Shown one piece after another: positions 18,095 to 26,928 of a stretch of DNA of 61,311 nt. The translations under genes were made by a program, and so were the position numbers. Source of the stretch: SIG299 sp051880375 (GTDB taxonomy: Bacteria > Bacillota > Clostridia > Lachnospirales > Lachnospiraceae). The first letter of the stretch is position 1. Each line of letters opens with the position of its first letter. The DNA lies in NCBI GenBank assembly GCA_051880375.1, contig JBJENV010000052.1, positions 1-61,311 on the forward strand. Direction: 5' to 3'. Under the pieces are notes generated by a model that ran no database searches, was not told where the DNA came from, and saw only the letters and a list, made by a program, of their open reading frames with translations.

Positions 18095-18742
18095 CTATAA
18101 AGAAACAAGAAGCTGTGCCATCTCTTCCACGGTTTCTGCTACATAGTCAGCTCCGGCCTCCTCAAACTCCCTGCGGTTTCCGAACCCATACAGTACTCCC
18201 ATGGAGGCAAGTCCACACTTCTTTGCTCCAATAATGTCGTATTTCCTGTCTCCGACCATAATGACATCGGATAAATCCCTTAGCTCATGTTTTTCGAGTA
18301 CATAGCGGATGACTTCATCCTTTTTGCTGCGGTTTTTGTCATCGCTCGCTCCGCAGATATCGTCAAAGTATCCGTCCAGGCCGAAGTGCTCCAGAATCTT
18401 TACCGCCAGATGCTCCGGCTTTGAAGTTGCCACGATTAACACCTTCCCGGCTTCCTTTAAGCGCTGCAGTGCCTCCTCCATTCCCGGATACACCTCGTTT
18501 TCCAGCCATCCCTCAACGGTAAATCTCTCGCGGTACTTTGCCGCTGCAAGCTTTGCCTTTTCCTCATCAAATCCGTAGCACTCCATAAAGCTGTCTATCA
18601 AAGGCGGGCCAATGTGTTTGCAGAGACTGTCCAGATCGTCAATATCGATTCCAAAGTGATGCAGAGCATACTGAAAGCTTTTTGTAATTCCCTCTTTTGG
18701 ATTTGTAATCGTTCCGTCGAGGTCAAGTAAAATATATTCCAT
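18095..18742 (-). CDS. HAD-superfamily phosphatase, phosphoglycolate-phosphatase-like
   Basis: 215-residue haloacid-dehalogenase hydrolase with a C1-type helical cap. Motif I DLDGTITNP (nucleophile and acid Asp), motif II in VATSKPEH, motif III Lys in RSKKDEVI, and motif IV VGDRKYDIIGAKKCG are complete. The layout matches Gph/PpaX-like enzymes that hydrolyse phosphoglycolate or pyrophosphate; the exact substrate cannot be told. Upstream it is separated from pgm by two strong hairpins, so it may have its own promoter, though I could not identify one. Confidence 0.85.
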   Translation of the reverse strand: MEYILLDLDGTITNPKEGITKSFQYALHHFGIDIDDLDSLCKHIGPPLIDSFMECYGFDEEKAKLAAAKYRERFTVEGWLENEVYPGMEEALQRLKEAGKVLIVATSKPEHLAVKILEHFGLDGYFDDICGASDDKNRSKKDEVIRYVLEKHELRDLSDVIMVGDRKYDIIGAKKCGLASMGVLYGFGNRREFEEAGADYVAETVEEMAQLLVSL

Positions 18743-18775
18743 GCGATTCCTTTCGTTGTCAGGTCATATTGTTAC

Positions 18776-18815
18776 AACAACCGCAGCCGTGCGCTTTCAC
18801 GCCGCTGCGGTTGTT
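18776..18815 (-). terminator. Strong hairpin between pgm and the HAD gene
   Basis: Perfect 12-bp stem AACAACCGCAGC / GCTGCGGTTGTT with a 16-nt loop. The following sequence is only moderately T-rich. It could end pgm transcription. Confidence 0.55.
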
Positions 18816-18836
18816 CATCTGCGATGCAATTTTGCG

Positions 18837-18864
18837 ATGCAAGTTTATGCTAATAAACTTGCAT
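18837..18864 (-). terminator. Hairpin directly after the pgm stop codon
   Basis: Perfect 12-bp stem ATGCAAGTTTAT / ATAAACTTGCAT with a 4-nt loop, overlapping the last base of the pgm stop codon. Two copies of TGCGATGCAA lie between or within it and the next hairpin. There is no T tract, so the role (termination or 3'-end protection) is open. Confidence 0.45.
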
Positions 18865-20594
18865 TAGAAACGCTCCAGCATCTCCTTTACGCTTGCTGCA
18901 AGTGCCTTTGACTTTTCGTCAGCGTCCTCTATGGAGCTTCCTGTCACGCCATAATAAAGCTTAATCTTCGGTTCGGTACCGGACGGGCGGATGCAGAGCC
19001 ATACGTCGTTTTCCATCTCAAAGTAGAGAACATTGGAGTTTGGAAGACCGGTCGTTTTCTTTTCGCCTGTCAGTAAATTCTGAATGACATCCTTCTTATA
19101 ATCGCGGATGGCTGTTACCTTGTAGCCTCCAACCTCTGCCGGCGGATTCTCCCGAAGGGATGTCATAATATCCTGAATCTTCTGAAGTCCTTCGATACCC
19201 TTCATCGTAACAGAAAGGATGTCGTCCTTATAATAACCGTAACGCTCATACAAAGCCATCATGGCATCCCAAAGCGTCATATTCTTCGTCTTGTAGTAAG
19301 CGGCAGCCTCACAGAGTGCCATCGTAGCCACTACGGCATCCTTATCCCTTGCATGGTCACCGATTAAGCAGCCATAGCTTTCTTCAAAGCCGAACAGATA
19401 GGTTCCGTCGCCGTTTGTTTCAAACTCATGCATCTTCTGTCCGATAAACTTAAAGCCGGTCAGCACTTCGTAGAATCTGACACCATAGTAATCTGCAATT
19501 GCCCTTGCCATGTTGGTAGATACAATCGTAGAAATCAGAGCACCGTCTTCCGGAAGCCCGAACAGTTCCTTTCTCTGTCCGATTTCATAATCTGCAAGAA
19601 GACATCCCGACATATTGCCGGTCAGCGTCCGGTATTCACCGGTTTTGGTATCTTTTACATAAACGCCCAAACGGTCGGCATCCGGGTCGGTCGCAAGCAC
19701 CAGGTCCGCATCCAGCTTCTTTGCAAGTGTAAGTCCGAGTGCAAATGCCTCTGCAGCCTCCGGGTTCGGATAGCTTACGGTTGGGAAGTTGCCATCCGGA
19801 AGCTCCTGCTCCGGAACAACGGTAACCTGCTCAAAGCCAAGCTCTGCAAGCACACGTCTGACCGGAAGATTTCCCGTACCGTGAAGAGGTGTATAAACGA
19901 TCTTTAAATCCTTTGCCGTCTTTTTGATGCATTCCGGGCGAAGCACCAGCTTCTTTAAGCAGGCAATGTACTTATCATCGATTTCTTTTCCGATGACATG
20001 ATAAAGTCCTGCTGCCACGGCGTCCTCCTTTGCCATTGTCTTCACATTGGCATAGTCGGTAACTGCCTTTACTTCCTTTAAAATTTCAACATCATGCGGC
20101 GGTGTAATCTGCGCGCCGTCCTCCCAGTAAACTTTATAGCCGTTGTATTCCGGCGGGTTATGGCTTGCCGTAATATTGATGCCTGCGGTTGCCGAAAGTT
20201 CACGAACTGCAAACGAAAGCTCCGGAGTCGGACGAAGACTTTCAAAAATATAAACCGGAATACCGTTTGCTGCCAGACAAAGCGCTGCTTCATTTGCAAA
20301 CTCCGGAGACATTCTGCGGGAGTCAAATGCGATTGCCACGCCCTGCTTCTGCTTTCCCATTTTTACGATATAATTGGCAAGTCCCTGCGTTGCCTTACGA
20401 ACCGTGTAAACATTCATACGGTTGGTTCCTGCGCCGATAATGCCACGAAGACCACCTGTTCCGAATTCCAGGTCTGTATAGAAACGTTCCTTAATTTCGG
20501 CATCGTTTTCCCTGATTGCATCCAGTTCCTTCTTGGTAGCCTCATCAAAGTAAGCACTGCTTAACCATTCTTCATATGCTGCTCTGTAATCCAT
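18864..20594 (-). CDS. pgm: Alpha-phosphoglucomutase/phosphomannomutase
   Basis: Interconverts glucose-1-phosphate and glucose-6-phosphate, linking glycolysis with glycogen and cell-wall sugar precursors; it fits functionally with the glgC/glgD genes at 53-55 kb. 576 residues, the long bacterial form. The phosphoserine loop is TASHNPPEYNGYK, the metal loop DPDADRLG, the sugar-specificity loop GFEESYG and the phosphate-binding loop RPSGTEPKIK. It has its own sigma-A promoter. Gene names pgcA and pgm are both used for this family in Firmicutes. Confidence 0.93.
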   Translation of the reverse strand: MDYRAAYEEWLSSAYFDEATKKELDAIRENDAEIKERFYTDLEFGTGGLRGIIGAGTNRMNVYTVRKATQGLANYIVKMGKQKQGVAIAFDSRRMSPEFANEAALCLAANGIPVYIFESLRPTPELSFAVRELSATAGINITASHNPPEYNGYKVYWEDGAQITPPHDVEILKEVKAVTDYANVKTMAKEDAVAAGLYHVIGKEIDDKYIACLKKLVLRPECIKKTAKDLKIVYTPLHGTGNLPVRRVLAELGFEQVTVVPEQELPDGNFPTVSYPNPEAAEAFALGLTLAKKLDADLVLATDPDADRLGVYVKDTKTGEYRTLTGNMSGCLLADYEIGQRKELFGLPEDGALISTIVSTNMARAIADYYGVRFYEVLTGFKFIGQKMHEFETNGDGTYLFGFEESYGCLIGDHARDKDAVVATMALCEAAAYYKTKNMTLWDAMMALYERYGYYKDDILSVTMKGIEGLQKIQDIMTSLRENPPAEVGGYKVTAIRDYKKDVIQNLLTGEKKTTGLPNSNVLYFEMENDVWLCIRPSGTEPKIKLYYGVTGSSIEDADEKSKALAASVKEMLERF

Positions 20595-20633
20595 ACGCTT
20601 CCCTCTTTCTGCGCCTTGGCGCCATTATTTACT

Positions 20634-20662
20634 ATTGTACCAAATCCACGGCAGATGTGCAA
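20634..20662 (-). promoter_or_regulatory. pgm promoter
   Basis: On the minus strand TTGCAC (20657-20662), 17 bp, TACAAT (20634-20639). It lies just past the stop codon of the PEGA gene and about 40 nt before the pgm ATG. Confidence 0.8.
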
Positions 20663-20667
20663 GTTTC

Positions 20668-22128
20668 TCAGTCAAAGTTATAGTAGGTGTCCTCTCCGTT
20701 ATCTGTTTCGGTACAGTTATAGTTCTTTACCTCTCCATCCTCCGTCACAATAGTGAGAAGATAGCTTCCGATAATTTTTTCAAAATCAATCGGCGCCGTA
20801 CCCAGCAGTTCTCCATCTAAATAGACCGTGGCTCCTGTCGGCCCCAAGATATAAATGGCATTGTTTTCGTTGATTTCATAGCCCCGGTTTGCAATGCTGA
20901 CTGTCGTGTGAATACCGGAGGTATTGCCTCCTGTCGTTCCCGAAGTCCCCGTAGTACCTCCGCCTGTGCCGTTACCCTCCTGTGAGCCGGCTTCTGCCTC
21001 CGGATCTGTCGTCGGGTCTTCCGGATCTTCCTCTTCTTCCGGCACCTGTTCCGTAAGATAAATCGAAAGCTGTTGCCTTTCACTGTTTACGTGAATGCTT
21101 GCTTCATAGGTAATGTAACCGCCTGCCGCCACTTCAATCGAATGCACACCATACTCAAGGGTCAGTTCCTCTCCGTAATAGGATGTCCTCTCTCCGTCAA
21201 TGTAAAGCGTTGCTCCCAAAGGTTCAATCGTAAAAATAACCGTTCCTTTCTTTATCGGTCCGCTTCCATATTCAAACACATCAAATACGGCAGTTTCATC
21301 TCTTGCCACAGCAATCGTTTCCGTTCCTGTATATTTTCCATGTGTCACCGTAACTTTATAGGTTCCTTCCTTTACCAGATACTTCGCCTCTTCGGTAATC
21401 GTCTGTTCCCCGCTGTTTCCGATGGTAATCGTACCATCCACAAAATCCTCATGGTTGCTCAGGGCAAGATAGCCGTGTCCCCTTGTGACAATAATCTCAT
21501 AAATCTGAGAGCCGCTTCCGCGTACCGAGACACGGTCTATCGGGAGCAGCGTATCCAATTCTACCGGGACACCGTTGCTCATCACACATAAGCCATCCGT
21601 ATACTGGTAATTCTGTCCTCCGAACGTAATCCGATGTTCCCCCGGAACAATCTCGAGCTTGTCCACATCCTTCTTTTCCCAAATGCCATCTTCTCCCGTC
21701 AGCATTCGCGGCTCGACTGCTTTTACCACCCGGTTATCCTCTGCATTTATCGTAAACTTAAGCAGCACTCCTGCCGGCAGCTGAGCTGCCGACATTGGCT
21801 TTCCAAAACTGTCGGTAAACGTGGAGGAGCCGGCATAGACTACCGTCACCTCCTCCTCCCGTTTCACGTCATACAATCTCAGTGTCTTAATTTCCGTATC
21901 TACGGCAAGCACAACTGCCAGCAGGCTGTCTTCCTCCGTAGCAATGGAAGCTATCGGAGTCGGTGTTATCGCAGATGTCGGCGCCGGTTTCCTTGTTTCA
22001 TTTTTCCCTTCCGGCAAAAACAGTAACGCCACGCTTCCGATAATTACTATCATCAGGGTTACCATCACCGCAATTGCTCCTGTATAGGAGCGCTTCCTTC
22101 TGTTTCCTGCTCTTTCGTATTCTGTCAT
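20668..22128 (-). CDS. Membrane-anchored PEGA-domain protein
   Basis: 486 residues from the chosen start. An N-terminal helix (about residues 17-38 of the mature frame) is followed by a Thr/Pro linker and a large extracellular part. Two PEGA-type repeats are visible: one around VIFTIEPLGATLYIDGE with LTLEYGVHSIEVAAGGY, and one near the C terminus around LGPTGATVYLDGELLG. A Gly/Thr-rich low-complexity linker (after SQEGNGTGGG) joins them. PEGA domains are surface modules of unclear function. The ATG at 22128 (MTEYERAG) is chosen; the longer frame uses a TTG at 22170 that lies inside the upstream gene's end. It follows the CotS-like gene closely, so the two are probably co-transcribed. Confidence 0.8.
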   Translation of the reverse strand: MTEYERAGNRRKRSYTGAIAVMVTLMIVIIGSVALLFLPEGKNETRKPAPTSAITPTPIASIATEEDSLLAVVLAVDTEIKTLRLYDVKREEEVTVVYAGSSTFTDSFGKPMSAAQLPAGVLLKFTINAEDNRVVKAVEPRMLTGEDGIWEKKDVDKLEIVPGEHRITFGGQNYQYTDGLCVMSNGVPVELDTLLPIDRVSVRGSGSQIYEIIVTRGHGYLALSNHEDFVDGTITIGNSGEQTITEEAKYLVKEGTYKVTVTHGKYTGTETIAVARDETAVFDVFEYGSGPIKKGTVIFTIEPLGATLYIDGERTSYYGEELTLEYGVHSIEVAAGGYITYEASIHVNSERQQLSIYLTEQVPEEEEDPEDPTTDPEAEAGSQEGNGTGGGTTGTSGTTGGNTSGIHTTVSIANRGYEINENNAIYILGPTGATVYLDGELLGTAPIDFEKIIGSYLLTIVTEDGEVKNYNCTETDNGEDTYYNFD

Positions 22129-22156
22129 AGCCTTTGTACTGCTCCTTCCCGCTTTG

Positions 22157-23155
22157 TTACTCCTTTGCAAATAATTCCTTTAAGCATTCCTGCTTTTTTT
22201 CAGCCTGTTCCATAGTCAGCATCAGCTTCTGCATATTTTTCTGCGGAATCCATGATTTCCGATTGTTGTAATAGTGGTTTGCTATCTTCCAGAACTTTTC
22301 CGGATACCATAGCAAAACCAGCAGAAGCTCCTGCTCCTCCTTCGGAATCGGTCGTACCGCTTCGTAAGCGTTTAACATCTCATAGCCAAAGCAGGCATCC
22401 CAGTCACACTTTTCCATCAGCTTTCTGAAAAACAAATAAAAATCATGAATCCGGATGCCAAGCCCCGCTTTCTCAAAATTGATGACTGCCGTTTCCCCTC
22501 CGGGAAGCATTAACACGCTATGATGCGTAAAATTTCCGTGAAACATCTGTCCTTCTGCCACTGCCTTGTTATAATAGTCCAGATACTTCTCTTTTTCAAG
22601 CATAGCTACCGCTTCCTCTGCCTGTTCGTACAGCTTTGGAAACTGACTTAAATACATGCTTTCAAAGCTGCTTTTCTGCTTTTTGTCCCGGATATACGTC
22701 CGGACCCTGCGCAGCTCCTTATTACGCCGTTCTAAAAGCTCCGGCACCTTCGGTTGAAGACAAAAAGTACGTTCCGCCTCCGTCAGTTCTACCGGTCCAA
22801 AACAAAGATGCAGCCTTGCAAGGGTTCTCACTGCCGCAAGCACCTGTTCCGGTCTTCGCACATTACACTCTTCTCCTTCAAACCAGTCACGCATCAGAAA
22901 AGTTTCTCCATACGGTCCCGACACTAAAATTGTCCCATCCTTTGTACGCACATAGCAGTCCGTATTGCAAAACCCGGCTGTCTTTAAGGACAGCTTGACC
23001 TTCTGTTCAAACTCCGCTTTTCCCTCACTCATCTGACAGCTTCCAAACAGCTTCAGTCCCTGTGCCGTTTCCAGAAGGTAAGCTCCTTTTACACGGCTGG
23101 TTCGATATATGTTCAACTCATACTGCGCTAATAAATCTACATTCTTTTCTTCCAC
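22157..23155 (-). CDS. CotS-like (aminoglycoside-phosphotransferase fold) protein, likely pseudokinase
   Basis: 332 residues with the layout of the CotS/YutH spore-coat kinase-like family: an N-lobe with VKGAYLLETAQGLKLFG, a middle helical insert rich in Arg and Lys, and a C-lobe with FHGNFTHHSVLM and AVINFEKAG followed by IHDFYLFFRKLMEK. In active phosphotransferases the first motif is HGD and the second starts with Asp; here both aspartates are Asn, so catalysis is doubtful. The WYPEKFWKIANHYYNNRKSW ending is typical of the spore-coat group. A link to sporulation is inferred only from family membership. It lies between cca and the PEGA gene. Confidence 0.78.
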   Translation of the reverse strand: MEEKNVDLLAQYELNIYRTSRVKGAYLLETAQGLKLFGSCQMSEGKAEFEQKVKLSLKTAGFCNTDCYVRTKDGTILVSGPYGETFLMRDWFEGEECNVRRPEQVLAAVRTLARLHLCFGPVELTEAERTFCLQPKVPELLERRNKELRRVRTYIRDKKQKSSFESMYLSQFPKLYEQAEEAVAMLEKEKYLDYYNKAVAEGQMFHGNFTHHSVLMLPGGETAVINFEKAGLGIRIHDFYLFFRKLMEKCDWDACFGYEMLNAYEAVRPIPKEEQELLLVLLWYPEKFWKIANHYYNNRKSWIPQKNMQKLMLTMEQAEKKQECLKELFAKE

Positions 23156-23227
23156 ATTCTTTTCCTCCGACCAGATTCGTATCCGTCTAAATCTTATGTC
23201 GGAAAAAGAGAAATCATTCCTTTTGTT

Positions 23228-24658
23228 TTAACTTCTGCCCTGTAACTCCTGTGCCTGCAAAAGCAGCAGCTCCTTCTTATTTTTCTCCGGCTCCGTGAGA
23301 ACCGTTTCCAACAGTTCCAAAAGCACGCTTCCAATCTGAGGGCCGGAGGAAAAGCCCGCTTCCATCAGATCCCTTCCGTTTACTGCAAGCTGCTTTACGG
23401 AAACACAGTCACCGCGTGACGTAACAATCCTGTGCAGATGCCTTGCAAGTGCAAGCTCCGAAAGCTTTTGCCGAAGCAGCACCGGGCTCTGGGTCAGGAC
23501 ATCTGCAAGCTGCAGCTCCCATAAAAGGTTCATAAGGTCGGGACCAAGACGATACATCGTCCGGCGCATCCCGGTCTCTGTCTTTTCATACTGATAATAG
23601 TCATGTGCCGCCACCAGACGGACCACATAGCCTATCGTTTCGTTGTCAAATTTCAGCCGTTTCAGCACTTCTTTTGCCTGCATGGCACTTGCAGCCGCAT
23701 GTTCCGGGAACCGGTCCTCTCCCTTTTCATTCACGACATGAACCTCCGGCTTTGCCACATCATGTAACAGTGCTCCCCAGCGAAGGAGCTGCAGTTCCTT
23801 TTTGCTCCACTTTCCATCGGACAACACTGCTTCTGCTTCAAAATCCGGAAGAAGCTTCTTAATGTGTGCCGCCTGAAGCTCTCTGTTTCCAATCAGTTCA
23901 ACCGTGCGCAGGACATGTTCCCCTACATTATATTGATGATTCGGATTCTTCTGCGGCGTGGCAAGCATCCGGTCAAGCTCCGGCAGAACGACTGCCGTAA
24001 TACCGCTCTCCCATGCAGTCAACAGGCGATCCGGATGGTTTGACAGCAGAAGCTTATTTAATTCGGTCCGAATCCGTTCCGCGCTGATTTTTCTTAAGTT
24101 TTCCGCACGCGTTGCTGCTGCAATACGTGTATTCTCTTCTATTGTAAAGTTCAGCTGTGCCGAAAAACGGAACGCACGCAGGATACGCAATGCGTCCTCG
24201 TCAAACCGCTCTCCCGCATCACCGACACAGCGGATCACGCCCTCCTGCAAATCGTTTACTCCGCCAAAAAGATCGACCATTCCGGACTCCTCATTGTATG
24301 CCATGGCATTGATGGTAAAATCACGACGGCGCAAATCCTCTGCGAGATTTTTTGTAAATTTGACCTCCTTCGGATGTCTGCCGTCCTCATACTCACCGTC
24401 GATACGGTACGTTGTAACCTCAAAGCCTTCCTTATCCATCAAAACCGTCACTGTTCCGTGCTGGATACCGGTGTCCACCGTACGTTTAAACAGCGCCTTC
24501 ACTTCATACGGACTTGCAGAGGTCGTGATATCCCAGTCATCCGCGGTGCGCGAAAGCAGGGAATCCCTGACACAGCCACCGACCGCATAAGCTTCATACC
24601 CATGTGCAAGCAGCGTCTGAATAATCTTATTCACTTTTTCCGGAAGATTGATTTTCAT
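23228..24658 (-). CDS. cca: CCA-adding tRNA nucleotidyltransferase with HD domain
   Basis: Adds or repairs the 3' CCA of tRNAs. 476 residues. Class II nucleotidyltransferase head: AYAVGGCVRDSLL followed by DDWDITTSA (metal-binding Asp pair), then RRDFTINAMAYN and the neck EDALRILRAFRFSAQL. The middle carries an HD domain (GALLHDVAKP), present in many Firmicute relatives. The start ATG at 24658 has only a weak ribosome binding site (AGAG). A promoter lies immediately upstream. Confidence 0.93.
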   Translation of the reverse strand: MKINLPEKVNKIIQTLLAHGYEAYAVGGCVRDSLLSRTADDWDITTSASPYEVKALFKRTVDTGIQHGTVTVLMDKEGFEVTTYRIDGEYEDGRHPKEVKFTKNLAEDLRRRDFTINAMAYNEESGMVDLFGGVNDLQEGVIRCVGDAGERFDEDALRILRAFRFSAQLNFTIEENTRIAAATRAENLRKISAERIRTELNKLLLSNHPDRLLTAWESGITAVVLPELDRMLATPQKNPNHQYNVGEHVLRTVELIGNRELQAAHIKKLLPDFEAEAVLSDGKWSKKELQLLRWGALLHDVAKPEVHVVNEKGEDRFPEHAAASAMQAKEVLKRLKFDNETIGYVVRLVAAHDYYQYEKTETGMRRTMYRLGPDLMNLLWELQLADVLTQSPVLLRQKLSELALARHLHRIVTSRGDCVSVKQLAVNGRDLMEAGFSSGPQIGSVLLELLETVLTEPEKNKKELLLLQAQELQGRS

Positions 24659-24695
24659 GCGGTCACTCTTTTCTGTGAAGACTTTGATAGAGATT

Positions 24696-24724
24696 ATTTT
24701 AACAGAATTACGGAATTACTACAA
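24696..24724 (-). promoter_or_regulatory. cca promoter
   Basis: On the minus strand TTGTAG (24719-24724), 17 bp, TAAAAT (24696-24701), in the short gap after the AraC gene. Confidence 0.65.
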
Positions 24725-24730
24725 TAAAAA

Positions 24731-25531
24731 TCAAGTGCAATAATGTCCTTTTACCTGCGTTGGTGAAACACCATATGCTTCTTTGAATCTATAGGAAAAA
24801 TAATTACCGTCATTGAAGCCGCAGGCGTATGCCACCTCGCAGACTGCCCGTCCCGGCTCATTTTTCAGCATTTCCTCTGCTTTTTGCAGACGAAGAATGG
24901 TAAGATATTCTTTAAATCCGAAGCCGGTCTCTTTTTTAAATACCCTGGAAAGGTGTTCGGAGCTTACCGAAACCAGTTTTGCAACGGAAGACAGCTTAAT
25001 ATCATTCATATAGTTATTCTGAATGTACTTTAAGACTTCTCCGACAAGATTACTTTCGTTTTTTTTGCCTGCATGTTCATTTTCATTCCGTAATATAAGA
25101 AAAAAGAGTTCTGCCGTATAACACTTTAATACATCCACAGACAAAATATCCGCATGGCTGTATTCCTGTTCAATTTTTGCAAAAATCTCGTCCAGCTGCC
25201 CTATCACTTTGCTGTTTCGGTAAAGATGACTGATGGACGGTAAGCGCTCTGTTACCGATGCAGGCAGATACTCGTAGGAGCAGTTGATCAGCAGACGTGT
25301 ATGCGCCACACCTCCGTAATTTGTGCGATGCAGCTTATCCGCAGGTATCAGAATCACATCCCCGGGCATGACCTTGTAGGAATGGTTGTCTATCATATAA
25401 TTGCATACGCCTTCCTTCATGTAATAAATTTCAAACGCATGATGACTGTGCCTTGTAGATTCATGGTCAACAATATCAACTACTTTACTATAATAGTAAT
25501 TCGGTACATAGTTTGTTATATTCTCTTTCAT
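24731..25531 (-). CDS. AraC-family regulator next to the sugar ABC locus
   Basis: 266 residues from the chosen start MKENITNYVP. N-terminal cupin (HHAFEIYYMKEGVCNYMI, PGDVILIPADKLHRTNYGG), C-terminal double helix-turn-helix with IKLSSVAKLVSVSSEHLSRVFKKETG and ACGFNDGNYFSYRFKEAYG. The ATG at 25531 has GGAG 6 nt upstream. The open frame continues 47 codons further, but that part lies in a cluster of palindromes and is not credible protein. It is separated from the ABC operon by a terminator and has its own promoter. Position and family make it the likely regulator of the galacturonide transport genes. Confidence 0.88.
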   Translation of the reverse strand: MKENITNYVPNYYYSKVVDIVDHESTRHSHHAFEIYYMKEGVCNYMIDNHSYKVMPGDVILIPADKLHRTNYGGVAHTRLLINCSYEYLPASVTERLPSISHLYRNSKVIGQLDEIFAKIEQEYSHADILSVDVLKCYTAELFFLILRNENEHAGKKNESNLVGEVLKYIQNNYMNDIKLSSVAKLVSVSSEHLSRVFKKETGFGFKEYLTILRLQKAEEMLKNEPGRAVCEVAYACGFNDGNYFSYRFKEAYGVSPTQVKGHYCT

Positions 25532-25549
25532 TCTAATCTCCATTCCGCA

Positions 25550-25674
25550 GACGCTTTGCGTCGGAGGAATCGCGAGCCGAATTTCAGATTCGGCTCTGCG
25601 ATAAGGGCTACTTTGTGACGCCTGCGGCACAAATAGCCGTGCGAAAAATATGCTGTCGAGCATATTTTTCACAC
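25550..25674. repeat. Cluster of four consecutive hairpins in the AraC 5' leader
   Basis: Four inverted repeats in 125 bp: 25550-25562 (GACGC/GCGTC), 25570-25601 (GAGCCGAAT/ATTCGGCTC with outer TCGC/GCGA), 25606-25638 (GGCTA..TTTGTG / CACAAA..TAGCC) and 25639-25674 (GAAAAATATGCT/AGCATATTTTTC, loop GTCG). They lie between the inferred promoter and start codon of the AraC gene, so they are in its transcript. The packing resembles dispersed REP- or MITE-like intergenic repeats, but no second copy is seen in this window. Confidence 0.75.
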
Positions 25675-25699
25675 TATCATCCCCGGATGTTTTTTCTTA

Positions 25700-25728
25700 A
25701 TCGTACCACGTAAGACCAAAAAAGCCAA
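25700..25728 (-). promoter_or_regulatory. Likely promoter of the AraC gene at 24731
   Basis: On the minus strand TTGGCT (25723-25728), 17 bp, TACGAT (25700-25705). It places the hairpin cluster within a leader of about 160 nt. Confidence 0.55.
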
Positions 25729-25756
25729 GCTGTTTATGCTTTGTTCTCTGTTTTTC

Positions 25757-25793
25757 CAAAATAAAAAGAAGAGACGCTTTACTTCGTCTCTTC
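25757..25793 (-). terminator. Terminator of the sugar ABC operon
   Basis: On the minus strand GAAGAGACG (25785-25793), 8-nt loop, CGTCTCTTC (25768-25776), followed by TTTTTATTTT. It lies 20 nt after the stop of the last ATPase gene. Confidence 0.93.
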
Positions 25794-25813
25794 CCTATTG
25801 CGTTTCGTTTCGT

Positions 25814-26908
25814 TTAATTTTCCTCGGTTTCAATCACCATTTCATTCTCACCGTCAAAAAGATATACGCTCTTATATGGGATAGAGAATTCGATCATGGC
25901 ATCCATTTCCGGAGTGTCATGCGGGTCTACCTTCAAAATAGACTTTACACCATCAATATCCACATATACATTCGTATTATCACCTAACAATTCGGTAAGC
26001 TCTACCGAAGCACTCAGCACAAAACTGTTTTCTTTCGCACCAAGCTCTATTACCTCCGGGCGGAAACCAAAAACAATGTTCTTGCCTTCATAGGAGGCAA
26101 GTGTCTTAGCCGGGAGCACATGTGCAAGGGAAAGCTCCGTGCCGCCAACCTTAATTTTTCCTCCTTTCACCACCGAAGTCACAAAATTCATCGGCGGCTC
26201 ACCAATAAAGCCTGCTACAAACATGTTTACCGGTTTAAAATACAAATCATACGGTGTACCAACCTGCTGGATATAACCATCCTTCATGACTACGATTCTG
26301 TCTGCCATTGTCATAGCTTCTGTCTGGTCATGCGTAACATAGATGGTAGTAGCGCCAACCTTTCTGTGAATATCCACAATTTCAGAACGCATTGTTACAC
26401 GCTGTTTTGCATCCAGATTGGAAAGCGGCTCATCCATCAAGAAGATGCCGACTTTACGAATAATGGCTCTGCCGACAGCAACACGCTGTCTCTGACCGCC
26501 GGAAAGCGCTCTCGGCTTTCTGTCAAGGTAATCCGTAAGACCTAAAATTCTTGCTGTCTCCTGAACCTTCTGCTCAATTACATCATCGTCTACACCCTGA
26601 AGCGAAAGTCCAAACGCCATATTGTCATAAACCGACATATGCGGATAAAGAGCATAGCTCTGAAATACCATGGCAACCTCACGTTCACGAGGACCTATCT
26701 CGTTGGCACGCTTGCCATCAATATAGAACTCACCATTGCTGATGTTCTCCAGACCTGCTATCATACGAAGCGTAGTAGACTTACCACATCCCGAAGGACC
26801 GACAAATACAATGAACTCGCCCCGTTCAATCTCTAAATTAAAGTCATGAACAGCGTGAAACCCATTCGGATAGATTTTGTTTATTCCTTGTAAACTTAGG
26901 TATGCCAT
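25814..26908 (-). CDS. Carbohydrate ABC transporter ATPase, UgpC/MsmK type (second copy)
   Basis: 364 residues. Walker A GPSGCGKST, Q-loop MVFQSYALYPHM, signature LSGGQRQRVAVGRA, Walker B IFLMDEPLSNLD, switch His in YVTHDQTEAMTMAD, and a C-terminal OB/TOBE regulatory half beginning near GEPPMNF. This is the CUT1-family energising subunit of oligosaccharide importers. It shares its whole architecture with the ATPase at 28181 but is clearly diverged from it. It is the last gene of the operon: AAGGAG before the ATG, 20 nt after a membrane-protein gene, strong terminator downstream. Confidence 0.94.
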   Translation of the reverse strand: MAYLSLQGINKIYPNGFHAVHDFNLEIERGEFIVFVGPSGCGKSTTLRMIAGLENISNGEFYIDGKRANEIGPREREVAMVFQSYALYPHMSVYDNMAFGLSLQGVDDDVIEQKVQETARILGLTDYLDRKPRALSGGQRQRVAVGRAIIRKVGIFLMDEPLSNLDAKQRVTMRSEIVDIHRKVGATTIYVTHDQTEAMTMADRIVVMKDGYIQQVGTPYDLYFKPVNMFVAGFIGEPPMNFVTSVVKGGKIKVGGTELSLAHVLPAKTLASYEGKNIVFGFRPEVIELGAKENSFVLSASVELTELLGDNTNVYVDIDGVKSILKVDPHDTPEMDAMIEFSIPYKSVYLFDGENEMVIETEEN

Positions 26909-26928
26909 AATAAACTCCTTACCTGTAA

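Noticed and set aside
25532..25672. 47-residue N-terminal extension of the AraC protein at 24731
   Set aside because: It is encoded by the palindrome cluster, has no homology to AraC cupins, and a better start with GGAG exists at 25531.
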